Origin: Blastopirellula marina
GTDB taxonomy: Bacteria > Planctomycetota > Planctomycetia > Pirellulales > Pirellulaceae
Direction of reading: 5' to 3'
Length of the DNA stretch: 64,000 nucleotides
Assembly: GCF_002967715.1 (NCBI RefSeq)
Contig: NZ_PUIA01000042.1
Location: 62,001 to 126,000 of the forward strand
This document shows positions 44,164 through 53,983 of this stretch, piece after piece. The stretch's first letter is position 1. Every line of letters starts with the position of its first letter. The notes beneath the pieces were generated by a model, which ran no database searches, had not been told where the DNA came from, and saw nothing but the letters and a program-made list of their open reading frames with translations. The translations under genes were made by a program, and so were the position numbers.

Positions 44164-47142
44164 CTACTTGATAATTCGGTCTTTCGACAAGCCTTCGCGT
44201 TCCTTCAAACGTCGCAGTACAAAGACCACGATACCAATGACAATCGGTGGAATCGGAGGAAGGGCAACGGCCAATGTTTTAACCTGATTCTGATAGGCCA
44301 GAATCTCACGATTCAACTCGCGCGTGATCCGTTCTTGCTCGCGTTGGGCATCGGCCTGAATCTTTTGCATCGCCGCACGCTTCTTGTTCTGAACGTCTTG
44401 TTCGCGCTGGGCATATTCCAACTGCAACGATTGGATCTCTTGCAGTTCTGCAGGCCGAATCTCGCCACCTTGATTTGCGCGAGCTTTGAGCGTGTTGATC
44501 TTTCGGGTCAGATCTTCCAGTGGCTTCTGAAGTTCTTTATCCAGTTGTTGCTCTTGTGCTTCAGCACTTAACGAAGCTTCACGAAGTGCCAGATCACTTT
44601 CGGTTTTCGCCGAATCGGTCAAGCGTTCCATCAAGCCCAAACGAGCGATCGGTTCGCTACGGCTGCGGATGGGGATGTACTCGTCATCACCAGCCAGCTT
44701 GTCGATCAGGTTCAACAGGAAGTTGGTGTTGTCGATTTGCATTTCGGAACTGTCGGCACTTTGGGCACGCAGTTGGACGAACACCGAATGCAGCAGGTCG
44801 ATATCCCCGACCATGGCCACGTTGATCGCTCCATCCGAGTTCTTCGCCTGGGGGGTGTCGGCTTCTGGTTCTTTTCCTTCTTCCCCCTTTGTTTCCGCGT
44901 TGGCATCCGCTGGAGCTTCAGCCTTGGCGGCGTTTTCGGCGACCGATGGAGGTGTCCCTTGGATGAGAGCTGCCAGCACGAACGGATCAGGGGCACCGCC
45001 GGTGGGGCCATAAACGGGTTGCCGCTTGGCTTCGATGCGTCGCAGGTCTTGTCCTGCGCTGCCAAGGTCTTGCACCGAGATCGTTCCGATCTTGGTGCCT
45101 GTGGTGACCAGAGGCGTGAACGTCATGCTCTTGGGGTAGCCAGGCTGTTTCTGAATCGCCCCACTGTATAGGAAGAGCAATTGACGCAGATCCATTGTGA
45201 CGTCGACCGTATTGTTCAGCGCTTCGTACTCAGGAGCACCCGGCGTGAAACGATCGGCGAAGACGTATTCCTTCGTGATGGCCCCCAGATTTCGCAGGCG
45301 AACTTCGGGGTTGTAATCTTGCCACACGATCGATGGTTGGTAGTAGCGATCAGTTGGTAGCTGCTTGCCGGGCATCGAAATATGCAGCAAATCCCACAGT
45401 TGACGAATATCCCCCTTCGGTTCTGGCGGACGGCGGCCGGGGAATGGGTTGCGTTTGTCTTGGCCGATCGCCGTGGCTTGTGCCATCAGGGCCGGAGCCG
45501 GGTCATCAAAGATGGCCGTTGGTACGCCGGCCTTAACTGCGTCGAGGAAGTTCTTCATCGCTGCCGGAGACAGGCTCGACGGCTGTACAGCGAGAAGCAC
45601 ATCATACGAACTGGGGTCGATCACCGAGGAAGGGTCGACTTCAATCACGTCGTATTGCTTCTCGAGTTCGGTGATGATCTGCTGAGGTGGAATATTCTGG
45701 AAGCCACCCAGTGGGTTTTGTTGAATACCACCAAACAGCTGCGCATCGGTCTGCAAAACCCCCAGGCGTTTCCGTTTCTTTTCAGAAACCGTACCAATCG
45801 ATCGCACCAATTCGTACTCGACCGGCACGCCGTTGTCGAAGAAGGGGATCACGACTTTCTCCAGGCCGCGCTGAACCGCTGCACCCAGAATCACTTCTTC
45901 CTGAGCGAGGGCACCACGCTGCTGCGAGATCAACTCGCGTGGCTGAATGCCGTACGTCTCACGGGCGATGTCAGCTGTCTCGCTAAAGGGCTCCAGGCCG
46001 TCGTGAATCACCACGTTGATCTTCGACCCGCTCAGGGCTCGGAACTCGTTCAAGTAATTGATCAGGTCGAGCTTGGTTTGGGCGTAGTTCTTTGGAACGT
46101 TGGCACTGACAAACGCTTCAATACGAACCGGTTGGTCGGTCGAAAGGTTACGAACCAATTGCTTGGTTTGTGGAAGCAGGCTGCTGGTGCCGTTCTCCGT
46201 ATAGTCCCAGCGAACGTCATTGATAACAAAGAAGAGCGTGCTTGCGAAAGCGATCACCAGCAGACAGGTCGCGCGGATGATGTAATGCCCCAGAAGGGAC
46301 TCGCCATCTTTTCCACCCAGCCAGTGTCGCCGGCCAATCAGGACCATGGCCAGGTAAATGCCGACGACCGTCATCATCAGGAAGTAGGCCAGAGAACTGA
46401 TCGAGATCACCCCGCGACCAAAGTCGGCAAACTGCTTTCCCATACTCGCTTCGCTGAGAAAACCGACCCATTCGTTCTGCGTGACGAACGCGTCGGAGTA
46501 TTGCAGCAAAACGAACGGAGCGTTGACCAGGATACCCAGCACGAAGCCCAAGGTCAGGTTGTTGGTCATGAACGAAGCCACCATCCCCAAGGCGATCATC
46601 GTCAAGCCGATGAACCAGTAACCGATATACGTGGTGATAAAGAGACCAGCGTCGAGCGAACCAAGCGACAGGGCATCGAGTACCAGGAAGTTACAGATCT
46701 GTGAGAAGACGAGCGAGACACTGAACACCGACACGGCGGCCAGGTACTTACCGATCACGATATCGAAGTCGGTCGCCGGCAAGGTTAGCAGCAGTTCGTC
46801 CGTCCCCAGACGCTTTTCGTCCGCCCACAAACCCATGGTGATCGTGGGAATGAAGATCAGCATGATGAGCGTGATTTGCGAGTTAAGCTCGTTCAGGTTC
46901 GCCAGGTTCGCGTTGAAGAACTCGTGCGGCCAGAACGCGGCCATCGAGGTCAGCAAAACGAAGATCGCGAGAAAGACATAACCGGTGGGATTGCTGAAGT
47001 ACGACTTGAAGTTCCGCTTCATCACCGCGTACGAAGCCTTCTTGGCGACCGATAGCGGAATGAGCAGGATGAAGTACGCCAGCAGGAACAGCAGGTCGAA
47101 GAGAACGAGTGTAAATAGCTTGATATAAAAATCGGCGGACAT
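44164..47142 (-). CDS. ABC-2 permease / GldG-like fusion protein
   Basis: The protein joins two parts that are separate in Bacteroidota. Residues about 1-300 form an ABC-2 (GldF/NosY-type) permease with around eight membrane segments. Another segment at about 315-335 precedes a large exported GldG domain (about 350-850): VRIEAFVSANVPKNYAQTK, YDVLLAVQPSSLSPAAMKNF and GVPTAIFDDPAPAL are typical of the GldG/IFT52-like unit. A coiled coil with many Gln/Glu/Arg residues (about 860-950) and a last membrane helix end the protein. At 992 residues it is consistent with a full fusion. It is 59 bases after the ATPase gene. Confidence 0.88.
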   Translation of the reverse strand: MSADFYIKLFTLVLFDLLFLLAYFILLIPLSVAKKASYAVMKRNFKSYFSNPTGYVFLAIFVLLTSMAAFWPHEFFNANLANLNELNSQITLIMLIFIPTITMGLWADEKRLGTDELLLTLPATDFDIVIGKYLAAVSVFSVSLVFSQICNFLVLDALSLGSLDAGLFITTYIGYWFIGLTMIALGMVASFMTNNLTLGFVLGILVNAPFVLLQYSDAFVTQNEWVGFLSEASMGKQFADFGRGVISISSLAYFLMMTVVGIYLAMVLIGRRHWLGGKDGESLLGHYIIRATCLLVIAFASTLFFVINDVRWDYTENGTSSLLPQTKQLVRNLSTDQPVRIEAFVSANVPKNYAQTKLDLINYLNEFRALSGSKINVVIHDGLEPFSETADIARETYGIQPRELISQQRGALAQEEVILGAAVQRGLEKVVIPFFDNGVPVEYELVRSIGTVSEKKRKRLGVLQTDAQLFGGIQQNPLGGFQNIPPQQIITELEKQYDVIEVDPSSVIDPSSYDVLLAVQPSSLSPAAMKNFLDAVKAGVPTAIFDDPAPALMAQATAIGQDKRNPFPGRRPPEPKGDIRQLWDLLHISMPGKQLPTDRYYQPSIVWQDYNPEVRLRNLGAITKEYVFADRFTPGAPEYEALNNTVDVTMDLRQLLFLYSGAIQKQPGYPKSMTFTPLVTTGTKIGTISVQDLGSAGQDLRRIEAKRQPVYGPTGGAPDPFVLAALIQGTPPSVAENAAKAEAPADANAETKGEEGKEPEADTPQAKNSDGAINVAMVGDIDLLHSVFVQLRAQSADSSEMQIDNTNFLLNLIDKLAGDDEYIPIRSRSEPIARLGLMERLTDSAKTESDLALREASLSAEAQEQQLDKELQKPLEDLTRKINTLKARANQGGEIRPAELQEIQSLQLEYAQREQDVQNKKRAAMQKIQADAQREQERITRELNREILAYQNQVKTLAVALPPIPPIVIGIVVFVLRRLKEREGLSKDRIIK

Positions 47143-47201
47143 CTTTGATTACCGTGTGGCTGCGAAAGTTATTAGGCTAAAGTCGTTGAAGCGAAAGAAG
47201 C

Positions 47202-47993
47202 TCAGTTGTCCTCGCTTGTCTCGACAAGCACTTCGCCTTCTGGCTGGGTCAACGCATTCACCCCTTTGGTCATCCGATAGAAGGCATCGTCCAGGGTTTC
47301 GCCGGGCTGCTTCATGGCGTCGATACTTCCGTCGTAAATGAGACGACCTTCGTTGATCACGATGGCGCGGGTGGCCAACGCGTCGACTTCCTGGAAGATG
47401 TGGGTCGAAAGCAGGATCGTTTTCTCCTGGCCCAAGCGGCGGATCATATCACGCACGCCGCGAATCTGATTCGGGTCTAAACCGGACGTCGGTTCGTCCA
47501 GGATCAGCACTTCCGGTTCATGCAAAATGGCCTGAGCCATGCCGACACGTTGCTTATAGCCTTTGGACAACTTCGAGATTGGCTTGTGCAGCACGGTGTG
47601 CAGATTACAGAGATCGACCACTGCTTCGATACGTTCGGTCCGCTTGGCAGGGCTCATGCCGCGTGCCTCGCCGATGAACCAGAGCAGGCTGTGAGGAGTG
47701 GCATCGGGATAGAGCGGACCGTTTTCCGGCAGGTAACCCAGCACCGACGATCCCTGCAAACGCTGCGTGGCCATGTTGTAGCCCGCAATCCGGGCAACCC
47801 CTTCGCTGGGCGAAAGGTAACCGGTTAGCAGTTTCATGGTAGTGCTTTTGCCGGCACCGTTGGGGCCGAGGAACGCCACCACTTCGCCTCGATGGACTTT
47901 GAAGCTGATTTCTCGAGAGGCGGCAAAGATTCCGTAGAATTTGGAAAGCCGGTCGGCTTCGATCATCGGTAGATCGGAGTTTTGATCAACCAT
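47202..47993 (-). CDS. ABC transporter ATPase (GldA-like)
   Basis: A 263-residue ATPase with Walker A LGPNGAGKST (about 42-51), signature LSKGYKQRVGMAQA, Walker B LILDEPTSGLD and the H-loop STHIFQEVDAL. The best fit is the NosF/GldA type, which pairs with ABC-2 permeases such as the one encoded next. Upstream of it the spacer 47994-48179 holds its promoter and the end of nadB. It energises the GldFG fusion and DUF4340 complex. Confidence 0.93.
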   Translation of the reverse strand: MVDQNSDLPMIEADRLSKFYGIFAASREISFKVHRGEVVAFLGPNGAGKSTTMKLLTGYLSPSEGVARIAGYNMATQRLQGSSVLGYLPENGPLYPDATPHSLLWFIGEARGMSPAKRTERIEAVVDLCNLHTVLHKPISKLSKGYKQRVGMAQAILHEPEVLILDEPTSGLDPNQIRGVRDMIRRLGQEKTILLSTHIFQEVDALATRAIVINEGRLIYDGSIDAMKQPGETLDDAFYRMTKGVNALTQPEGEVLVETSEDN

Positions 47994-48179
47994 AGCAGTT
48001 CGTTTTTCTCAGGCTATCCGAAAGGCAGAGCAGGGGCCTCCAGTAAGATGGAGTACCTCGTCGGCCGGGATTAAAACACGTAGTGTAACGCAAGCGCTGG
48101 ATGACATAAACTCCGGTCTGGTTAAGACTTGCCGAAGTTCGGTTTCATCCTGGAAGGAGTAGGATCTTATGAAAAGTCA

Positions 48180-49817
48180 CTACGGAAGATCGGACAACCG
48201 TAGTGGGAGGTGATGGTTCCAGTTGGCGTCGTCGGTCTGGGGGAAATCCATTCGCAAATGAACGCCTCGCGATTCCTCTCGCAAGAAGGCTGCCCGGGCC
48301 ATCACTTGGGCCACGATCAGCATGTTCTGCAGTTCCCAGCCGCTGGGGTGGTCGAACTGCTGGGGCAGGACATACCGGCACCATGCTTCGATCGTATCGA
48401 TGGCATCCTCAAGCCCGCGAGCATCACGACGGACGCCCACATTTCGCCACATCAAGCTTTTCAGCGAGTTGCGAATGTCGCTCAAGTCGAGCCGTTCGCC
48501 TGGCTCGGCTACAGGATGCTGAATATTGATCGCCTCGAAGCGATCCGGCATCGCAAGTGCCCCTTGGGACGCATTGCGACCGGCCCTCTTACCGTATACG
48601 AGCCCTTCCAGCAAACTGTTCGATGCCAAACGATTGGCTCCGTGTAGCCCGCTACTGGTAACTTCCCCTGCCGCCCAAAGGTTGGGAATGGTGGTCGCTC
48701 CGTTGGTGTCGACCGAAATACCACCGATCATGTAATGGGCACCCGGCCGAACGGGAATGCGATCGGACGTGATATCGATGCCAAACTTCTTGCAGCCGGC
48801 GTAGATACTCGGGAAGCGGTTGCGTACGAAGTCGGCATCCAGGTGATCGAGCCGCAGGTACACGTTCGGATGCTTGGTCAGCTCCATCTGCGAGACGATC
48901 GCCTGCGAAACGACATCGCGTGGAGCCAACTCGCCGCGTGGATCATAATCCTTCATGAACCGGTGGCCGTTGCGGTCGACCAAGTGCCCCCCTTCGCCGC
49001 GAACCGCTTCGGTGATCAGGCTGCGGCTGCTACCGGCAATGTACAGGACGGTCGGATGGAACTGCATGAATTCCATATCGCGCATCTCGGCCCCGGCACG
49101 CAGCGCCATCGCAATGCCGTCCCCGGTTGCCACGCTGGGGTTGGTCGATTCGCGGTAGATCTGTCCGACGCCGCCGGCGGCCAGGATGGTGTGCTTGGCC
49201 CAGATCAGTGTTCGACCGTGCTTTTCGTCGGAAGCGAGCGCCCCGCGGCAGACCCCTTCGTGGACGATCAGGTCCTGGGTGAACTCGTTCTGCCAGATCT
49301 GAATGTTTCGCCGCGAACGGACCATCTCGACGATCGAGCGGATGACCTCTTTGCCGGTCGCGTCTCCCAAAGCGTGCACGATGCGGTCGCGACCGTGTCC
49401 ACCTTCTCGTGTGAGGGCCAGGCGTCCATCGATGCGATCGAACTCGGTTCCCCAGCGAATCAGTTCGCGGATGCACTCGGGGCCTTCATGCACCACCAGG
49501 TCGACCACTTCCTTATCGCACAGGCTGCCCCCAGCAGTGATCGTATCGGCGGCGTGATCTTCGTAGCGATCATCGTTGTCCAAGACGCCAGCGATACCCC
49601 CTTGGGCATAGTTGCTGTTCGATTCCTGGATTTGCTCTTTCGAGAGGATCAGCGCCGAAAGCTTCGGATCGATTTCCAAAGCAGCTCGCAGGCCGGCAAT
49701 ACCACCACCAATGATCAGAACGTCCGTAAAATAATGCGAGACGCTTTTAGGATGAAACGGAACGAGATAGCGAGGGACATGAGGTGCCATGCGGCTGACG
49801 ATGTTTGTATCGTGCAT
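48180..49817 (-). CDS. nadB: L-aspartate oxidase
   Basis: A flavoprotein that oxidises aspartate to iminoaspartate, the first step of NAD synthesis. FAD-binding VLIIGGGIAGLRAALEI is near residue 34, followed by the family signature SNSNYAQGGIAGVLDNDD. EFMQFHPTVL and the PRGELAPRDVVSQAIVSQM segment are also typical, as is the HGANRLASNSLLEGLVYG end. Length of 545 residues is normal. The ATG at 49817 is used; a second ATG at residue 11 also fits. nadA and nadC are not in the window. Confidence 0.94.
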   Translation of the reverse strand: MHDTNIVSRMAPHVPRYLVPFHPKSVSHYFTDVLIIGGGIAGLRAALEIDPKLSALILSKEQIQESNSNYAQGGIAGVLDNDDRYEDHAADTITAGGSLCDKEVVDLVVHEGPECIRELIRWGTEFDRIDGRLALTREGGHGRDRIVHALGDATGKEVIRSIVEMVRSRRNIQIWQNEFTQDLIVHEGVCRGALASDEKHGRTLIWAKHTILAAGGVGQIYRESTNPSVATGDGIAMALRAGAEMRDMEFMQFHPTVLYIAGSSRSLITEAVRGEGGHLVDRNGHRFMKDYDPRGELAPRDVVSQAIVSQMELTKHPNVYLRLDHLDADFVRNRFPSIYAGCKKFGIDITSDRIPVRPGAHYMIGGISVDTNGATTIPNLWAAGEVTSSGLHGANRLASNSLLEGLVYGKRAGRNASQGALAMPDRFEAINIQHPVAEPGERLDLSDIRNSLKSLMWRNVGVRRDARGLEDAIDTIEAWCRYVLPQQFDHPSGWELQNMLIVAQVMARAAFLREESRGVHLRMDFPQTDDANWNHHLPLRLSDLP

Positions 49818-49925
49818 GGCAGGGAGGACGCGGCCTGCTTGGGCAAGCCGAAAGACGAATCCCTGCGAAGTATGCTCGGCGAGGTGAAGTTTTAGGGAAT
49901 TATCTATTTTGCCCGAAACAAGGCT

Positions 49926-52900
49926 TTATTGAGAAGCCCCCTTGAGATAGGCCCGGTATTGTTCCATGAACGAAGGTGGAGGCGAGCCGCGCTGCGTATC
50001 GCTGGAACCACCAGCCGCAGCTTCCCGTGTCTCGACACGGCGGGTCGTATCTTCGCCGCGGGATAGCCCCAAGCTTCGTAGTGCGTCGTTGAGATCTTGC
50101 TTCGCCTCGGCATCTTCCGAGCCGGCGGCTTGCTTCATCTGATTCCAACGCTGCATGAAGCGGGCAAAGTCATCTTTCGACCATCCCAGCTTATCGAGCA
50201 TTTCCTGGTCCGGTGTATCTTGGTGCTTCAATTCGTCCAAGACCATGTCGGTCGCCTTCTTGGCGTATTCCAAGTTGGCGGTATCTTCACCCGGTTCAAC
50301 ACGAGGACCATCGTAGTTCTGCGGCGTGTTATTTCCTTCCAGTCCGCCCCCTTGAGGAACGGCCGAATTGCCTGGCCCGGTTCCGCTTTGCTGCAGATCG
50401 TTGGACTGCTGGGAATCGCTGGGGCCTTTCTCCGACTCGGCTCCCGGCATGCCAGACTCTTGTCCGGCTGGGGAATTCGTTTTGCTGGATCCCTCTCCCT
50501 TTTGCTCGCCACTGGAACCGGTTTGCTTGTCGGCTTGAGGACCGTCACCACCTTCTTGTCCGGTTTCCCCTTCGCCTTGTTGGTTGGCAGCACCAGCTCC
50601 CTGGTCGGCAGCGCTGGTGCTTCCGGCGCTGTCGTTGCCGGCCTGTTTGGCCGCCTGACCACCGCCAGAACCACCGCCACCACTTTGATCGCCGCGGGTC
50701 TCGCCTTTGCTGTTGGACTGCTTATCGCTGTTGGAAGGGGACTTCGGTTGATCGCCTTGCTCGTCGCTGGAGCGATCATCCGGCTTCATGTTATTCTCGC
50801 CCTGCTTGTTGGGCTTCTCGCTCGACTCGGGGCTTCCCTTGTCTCCTTCGTTCGATTTCGAGCCAGCTCCAGAGTTCGTGTTGTCTCCCTTGCCGGTATC
50901 GCCAGAACGCTCGGAGTCGCTCGATGGGTTGGCCTCTTGGTCCTCTTGCTTGGCCCCCCCTTGGTTATCGCTGGCACCTTGTTCGTTGTTTTGCGTATTA
51001 CGCTCACCAGACATGCCGTCATTCTTGTCGGTAGAGCCTGGCTCGCCTTCTTGTTTCTGACCGCCGGTTGCGTTCTCGCCGCTGGTAGTGTTCTCTGGCT
51101 TCATGCCGTTATCGGCACCGTTTTCGTTGGACTGTTGGCCTTCTTGCTTACCGGTGGACTGCTCCTGGGAACCTTGCTTGCCTGCTTGGCCTTGGCCAGT
51201 TTTCCCCTCGCTCTTTTCACCTTGCGCATCGGCGGGGTTCTGCTGGCTGTTACCGCCGGCACCATCTTGCATCCCTTCTACAGGCTTTTGTCCGGTACTA
51301 GAGCCTTCGCCTTCTCCTTGCTGCTGTGGCTTGGGTTGTCCGCTTTGATCGGAAGGGGGCTGCTGGCCTTGTTGCTTCTGTTTCTCTTTCAGGTAGTCCT
51401 GAATCCGCTCGAACGCGTCCCCATCTTGCGAACCATCGGAAGCGACCGGATCTTGCTTTCTTTCGACGGTGGAGTTCTCGTTAGGCTGGGTCGAAGCGTC
51501 ACCTTGTTGAAGCTCGCCACCCTTGTTGGGATCGCCTGCCTTGCCGGTGCCGCTGCCGTTGGGCTGCCCCGTTTGTTCAGACTGGTTCTGCTCGCGCTGC
51601 TGGTTGTCGGACGCCTCGGATGCTTCGCCCCCTTTGCCACCGCCGGATTGCGACTGCGACTTGTCGTCGCCACCTTCCTGCTGTGATTGGCCCATGCCTC
51701 CTTCGCCCGACTCGGGATCCCCCTCTTGAGGTTCGCCAGACTGCTGCTCTCCTTGTTGCGGATCCGATCCTTTGCCGGGCTTATTATCTTGCTCCTCTTT
51801 CCCTTGTTCCTTCTTCGAGGAACTGCCGCTTCCTTGGCCCGATTGATTGTCGTCCGACTCACTGGAGTTCTCACCCTCCTGCGGTTTGTCAGACTTTCCC
51901 TTCATCCCTTCCTGGTTGGAGTCGCCGTCCGAGCTGCTTTGGTTCTCGCTCTCTTCGTTGCCACTGTCACCTTCCGACATGTCGCCGGAGTCGCCCGACT
52001 CGGAGCCCTTGCCTGACTGATCTCCTTGCTCGCCTGAGTCGTTCGATTCGCTCTTCTCGTCCGACTGCTTCCCTTGGTCGTCGGTCATGCTTTGGTCATC
52101 GGACTTGCCTTGCTGGTCACCGGCCACCGGCTCGACAATGCGAATCGTACGCGGGTTGGTGCTCGCGACATTAGGTTTCAGGTTACCGGCGAAATCGGTT
52201 CGCGTGTCTTCCGCCACACCGACAAGCTTCACGATATCCCCGACTTCCAGCTTGTGCTCTTGGGGAACGAGCTTCCACGACTCAATCACCTGGCCTGACT
52301 TCGGCTGGTCGAGGAGCGAAGCGTCGATCTTCTTGGCCAGTCGCGGTCCACCTTCCTGGCTCACCGTGCCGGTCACACGCATCTGTCGGATACCATAGTC
52401 GGGATCAATGGCCCGCAGGCGAACGTCCAGACTTCGGTTCAGTGGCAATTCCACTTCCGAAGCGGTCGGTTCCTGGTATTCGATCTCCGGCGGCAGGTCG
52501 CGCACGACATCGATGTGATACAGAACCGGGTGCGGGTTCAATACGCCATCGTCGGTGCGGAAGCGAATTTGGTACGAACGAAACTTGCCGGCGGTCCCCG
52601 CGTCGTTCATCTCTAATGGGAAGCGAACCGAAGCTTTGGTCGGCTCTTCCGAACTGACTTGCAGCGGAATCGTGTTGAGGGAAACGATGGGGGAATCAGC
52701 GACAGGATCGAACTCAAGATAGGCCTTCTTGATGGGGCGATTGCTGATCGCGTGGATGGTGACCATCGTCCCTTCCAGGGCACGGATATGGCCATCTCCT
52801 TGCTGTTCCCATGGAGCTTCTTTGGTGTACGCCGGATAGTCGTAACGCAGGGATGCGACGTCGATCGATGGTGCTTCCAGCGTGATAACTTCAAAGTCAC

Positions 52901-53789
52901 GTGTTGCTGCGTCGCCAGCTTCGATGCGGTAGGTCAGGTCTTGCTGAATGCCCGACTCCGAGGTGCTTAGCATGGCTCGGTAATCAAATCCGTCGGCACT
53001 CACTTGAAGGGGAATTGCTTGATCGACGAGTTGCCCATCTTTGGTCGCGTAGATGACTTCCAGTCGGTCTCCCTCGGCAACGTCATGCAGCTTGACGACA
53101 ACTTCGATCTTTTCCCCTTGGTAAATGCTCGTATCGCCAGGCTGCACGTCGACGATCTTGACCCGCGACGGCCGGGCAATATCGTTCCATGGCATCGCAA
53201 TACGCGCCGCCGTTTGTAATGGGTTCTTTGGCGAAAGTACCGTGTACAAACCGAACAGCACCGCAAGGGTCGCCAGGACGTAACCGATGCGGATCGCCTT
53301 CGAGTAATCAACCAGGTGTTCGAGCGAAAGGGACGAGATATCGGTAGCTGCCTGGTTTTCGACAGCGTCGAGGACTGCTTTGTGCGTTCCCTGGTTGTTC
53401 TGACTGAGGAACAGGAAGTTGAGCAAGCTGTTCTTCAGTTTCGGTTGACCCTGTTCGATCATCTTGGCCGCGTACAGCGGATTGATCGAATGGATAAGCA
53501 GAGGGGCCACGTAGATCCACAAAAACCCAATGGCAGCCACCACATAGACCAGGAACGCCAACAAGCGAGCGGCGAAGTTAAGGCCGACAATCCAGTGATC
53601 GATGACGGCCAGCGTCAACAGAAACAACAGCGAGCCGGCGGCAAATAAAAGAATGCCAGCGACCAGCTCGGCGAGTTTGACGCTACGACGCGTGCGGTTA
53701 ATCTTCCGACGGATCGATTCCGTCCCAACCGATTGGGTTACAGCGGCAGCCTGGGCCGTGGTCATGCTGGATGGAGCGTCAGTCGACAT
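49926..53789 (-). CDS. Large membrane protein (DUF4175-like) with ~600-residue low-complexity region
   Basis: A 1287-residue protein. The N-terminus has three membrane segments (about 42-62, 78-100 and 170-190), as in DUF4175-type planctomycete and proteobacterial proteins. Then comes an exported-looking beta-rich region to about residue 550, with immunoglobulin-like repeats (VKIVDVQPGDTSIYQGEKIE, ASLRYDYPAYTKEAPWEQQG). Residues about 555-1155 are almost only Gly, Ser, Gln, Asp, Glu, Asn, Lys and Pro, with no predicted fold. The last 125 residues are ordered again, with FARFMQRWNQMKQAAG and a C-terminal PPPSFMEQYRAYLKG. Function is unknown. The repetitive DNA gives long open frames on the other strand that are not genes. 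Confidence 0.85.
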   Translation of the reverse strand: MSTDAPSSMTTAQAAAVTQSVGTESIRRKINRTRRSVKLAELVAGILLFAAGSLLFLLTLAVIDHWIVGLNFAARLLAFLVYVVAAIGFLWIYVAPLLIHSINPLYAAKMIEQGQPKLKNSLLNFLFLSQNNQGTHKAVLDAVENQAATDISSLSLEHLVDYSKAIRIGYVLATLAVLFGLYTVLSPKNPLQTAARIAMPWNDIARPSRVKIVDVQPGDTSIYQGEKIEVVVKLHDVAEGDRLEVIYATKDGQLVDQAIPLQVSADGFDYRAMLSTSESGIQQDLTYRIEAGDAATRDFEVITLEAPSIDVASLRYDYPAYTKEAPWEQQGDGHIRALEGTMVTIHAISNRPIKKAYLEFDPVADSPIVSLNTIPLQVSSEEPTKASVRFPLEMNDAGTAGKFRSYQIRFRTDDGVLNPHPVLYHIDVVRDLPPEIEYQEPTASEVELPLNRSLDVRLRAIDPDYGIRQMRVTGTVSQEGGPRLAKKIDASLLDQPKSGQVIESWKLVPQEHKLEVGDIVKLVGVAEDTRTDFAGNLKPNVASTNPRTIRIVEPVAGDQQGKSDDQSMTDDQGKQSDEKSESNDSGEQGDQSGKGSESGDSGDMSEGDSGNEESENQSSSDGDSNQEGMKGKSDKPQEGENSSESDDNQSGQGSGSSSKKEQGKEEQDNKPGKGSDPQQGEQQSGEPQEGDPESGEGGMGQSQQEGGDDKSQSQSGGGKGGEASEASDNQQREQNQSEQTGQPNGSGTGKAGDPNKGGELQQGDASTQPNENSTVERKQDPVASDGSQDGDAFERIQDYLKEKQKQQGQQPPSDQSGQPKPQQQGEGEGSSTGQKPVEGMQDGAGGNSQQNPADAQGEKSEGKTGQGQAGKQGSQEQSTGKQEGQQSNENGADNGMKPENTTSGENATGGQKQEGEPGSTDKNDGMSGERNTQNNEQGASDNQGGAKQEDQEANPSSDSERSGDTGKGDNTNSGAGSKSNEGDKGSPESSEKPNKQGENNMKPDDRSSDEQGDQPKSPSNSDKQSNSKGETRGDQSGGGGSGGGQAAKQAGNDSAGSTSAADQGAGAANQQGEGETGQEGGDGPQADKQTGSSGEQKGEGSSKTNSPAGQESGMPGAESEKGPSDSQQSNDLQQSGTGPGNSAVPQGGGLEGNNTPQNYDGPRVEPGEDTANLEYAKKATDMVLDELKHQDTPDQEMLDKLGWSKDDFARFMQRWNQMKQAAGSEDAEAKQDLNDALRSLGLSRGEDTTRRVETREAAAGGSSDTQRGSPPPSFMEQYRAYLKGASQ

Positions 53790-53983
53790 AGGTTCGTTGG
53801 CGATTGCCTAAAATGAGCGGGCCCCTGATCGGAGCGCGCGCAAGTGCGGAAAAGTAGGACCTTACCCATTATAGGAGACGATTAACGAACCACAGTGGAT
53901 TTCGGTCAAAAACGAGCAATCGAGCCCCCCGATATTGGTGGTGGAGGCTCCGTTTTGCCAGAAATGGCCTAAAAAGGGCCCAA

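Noticed and set aside
45382-46704. Open frame of 440 codons on the plus strand opposite the permease/GldG gene
   Set aside because: The same antisense effect; the composition is Arg/His/Gln-rich with no domain.
50097-51686. Long plus-strand frames opposite the low-complexity region
   Set aside because: They arise because codons for Gly, Ser, Gln and Asp read backwards as Leu, Ala, Val and Ser. The hydrophobic look is an artefact and the real protein is on the minus strand.
50300-52130. Repetitive DNA considered as a CRISPR-like or tandem-repeat array
   Set aside because: The repeats are irregular and keep one reading frame. There is no fixed spacer length and no conserved direct repeat.
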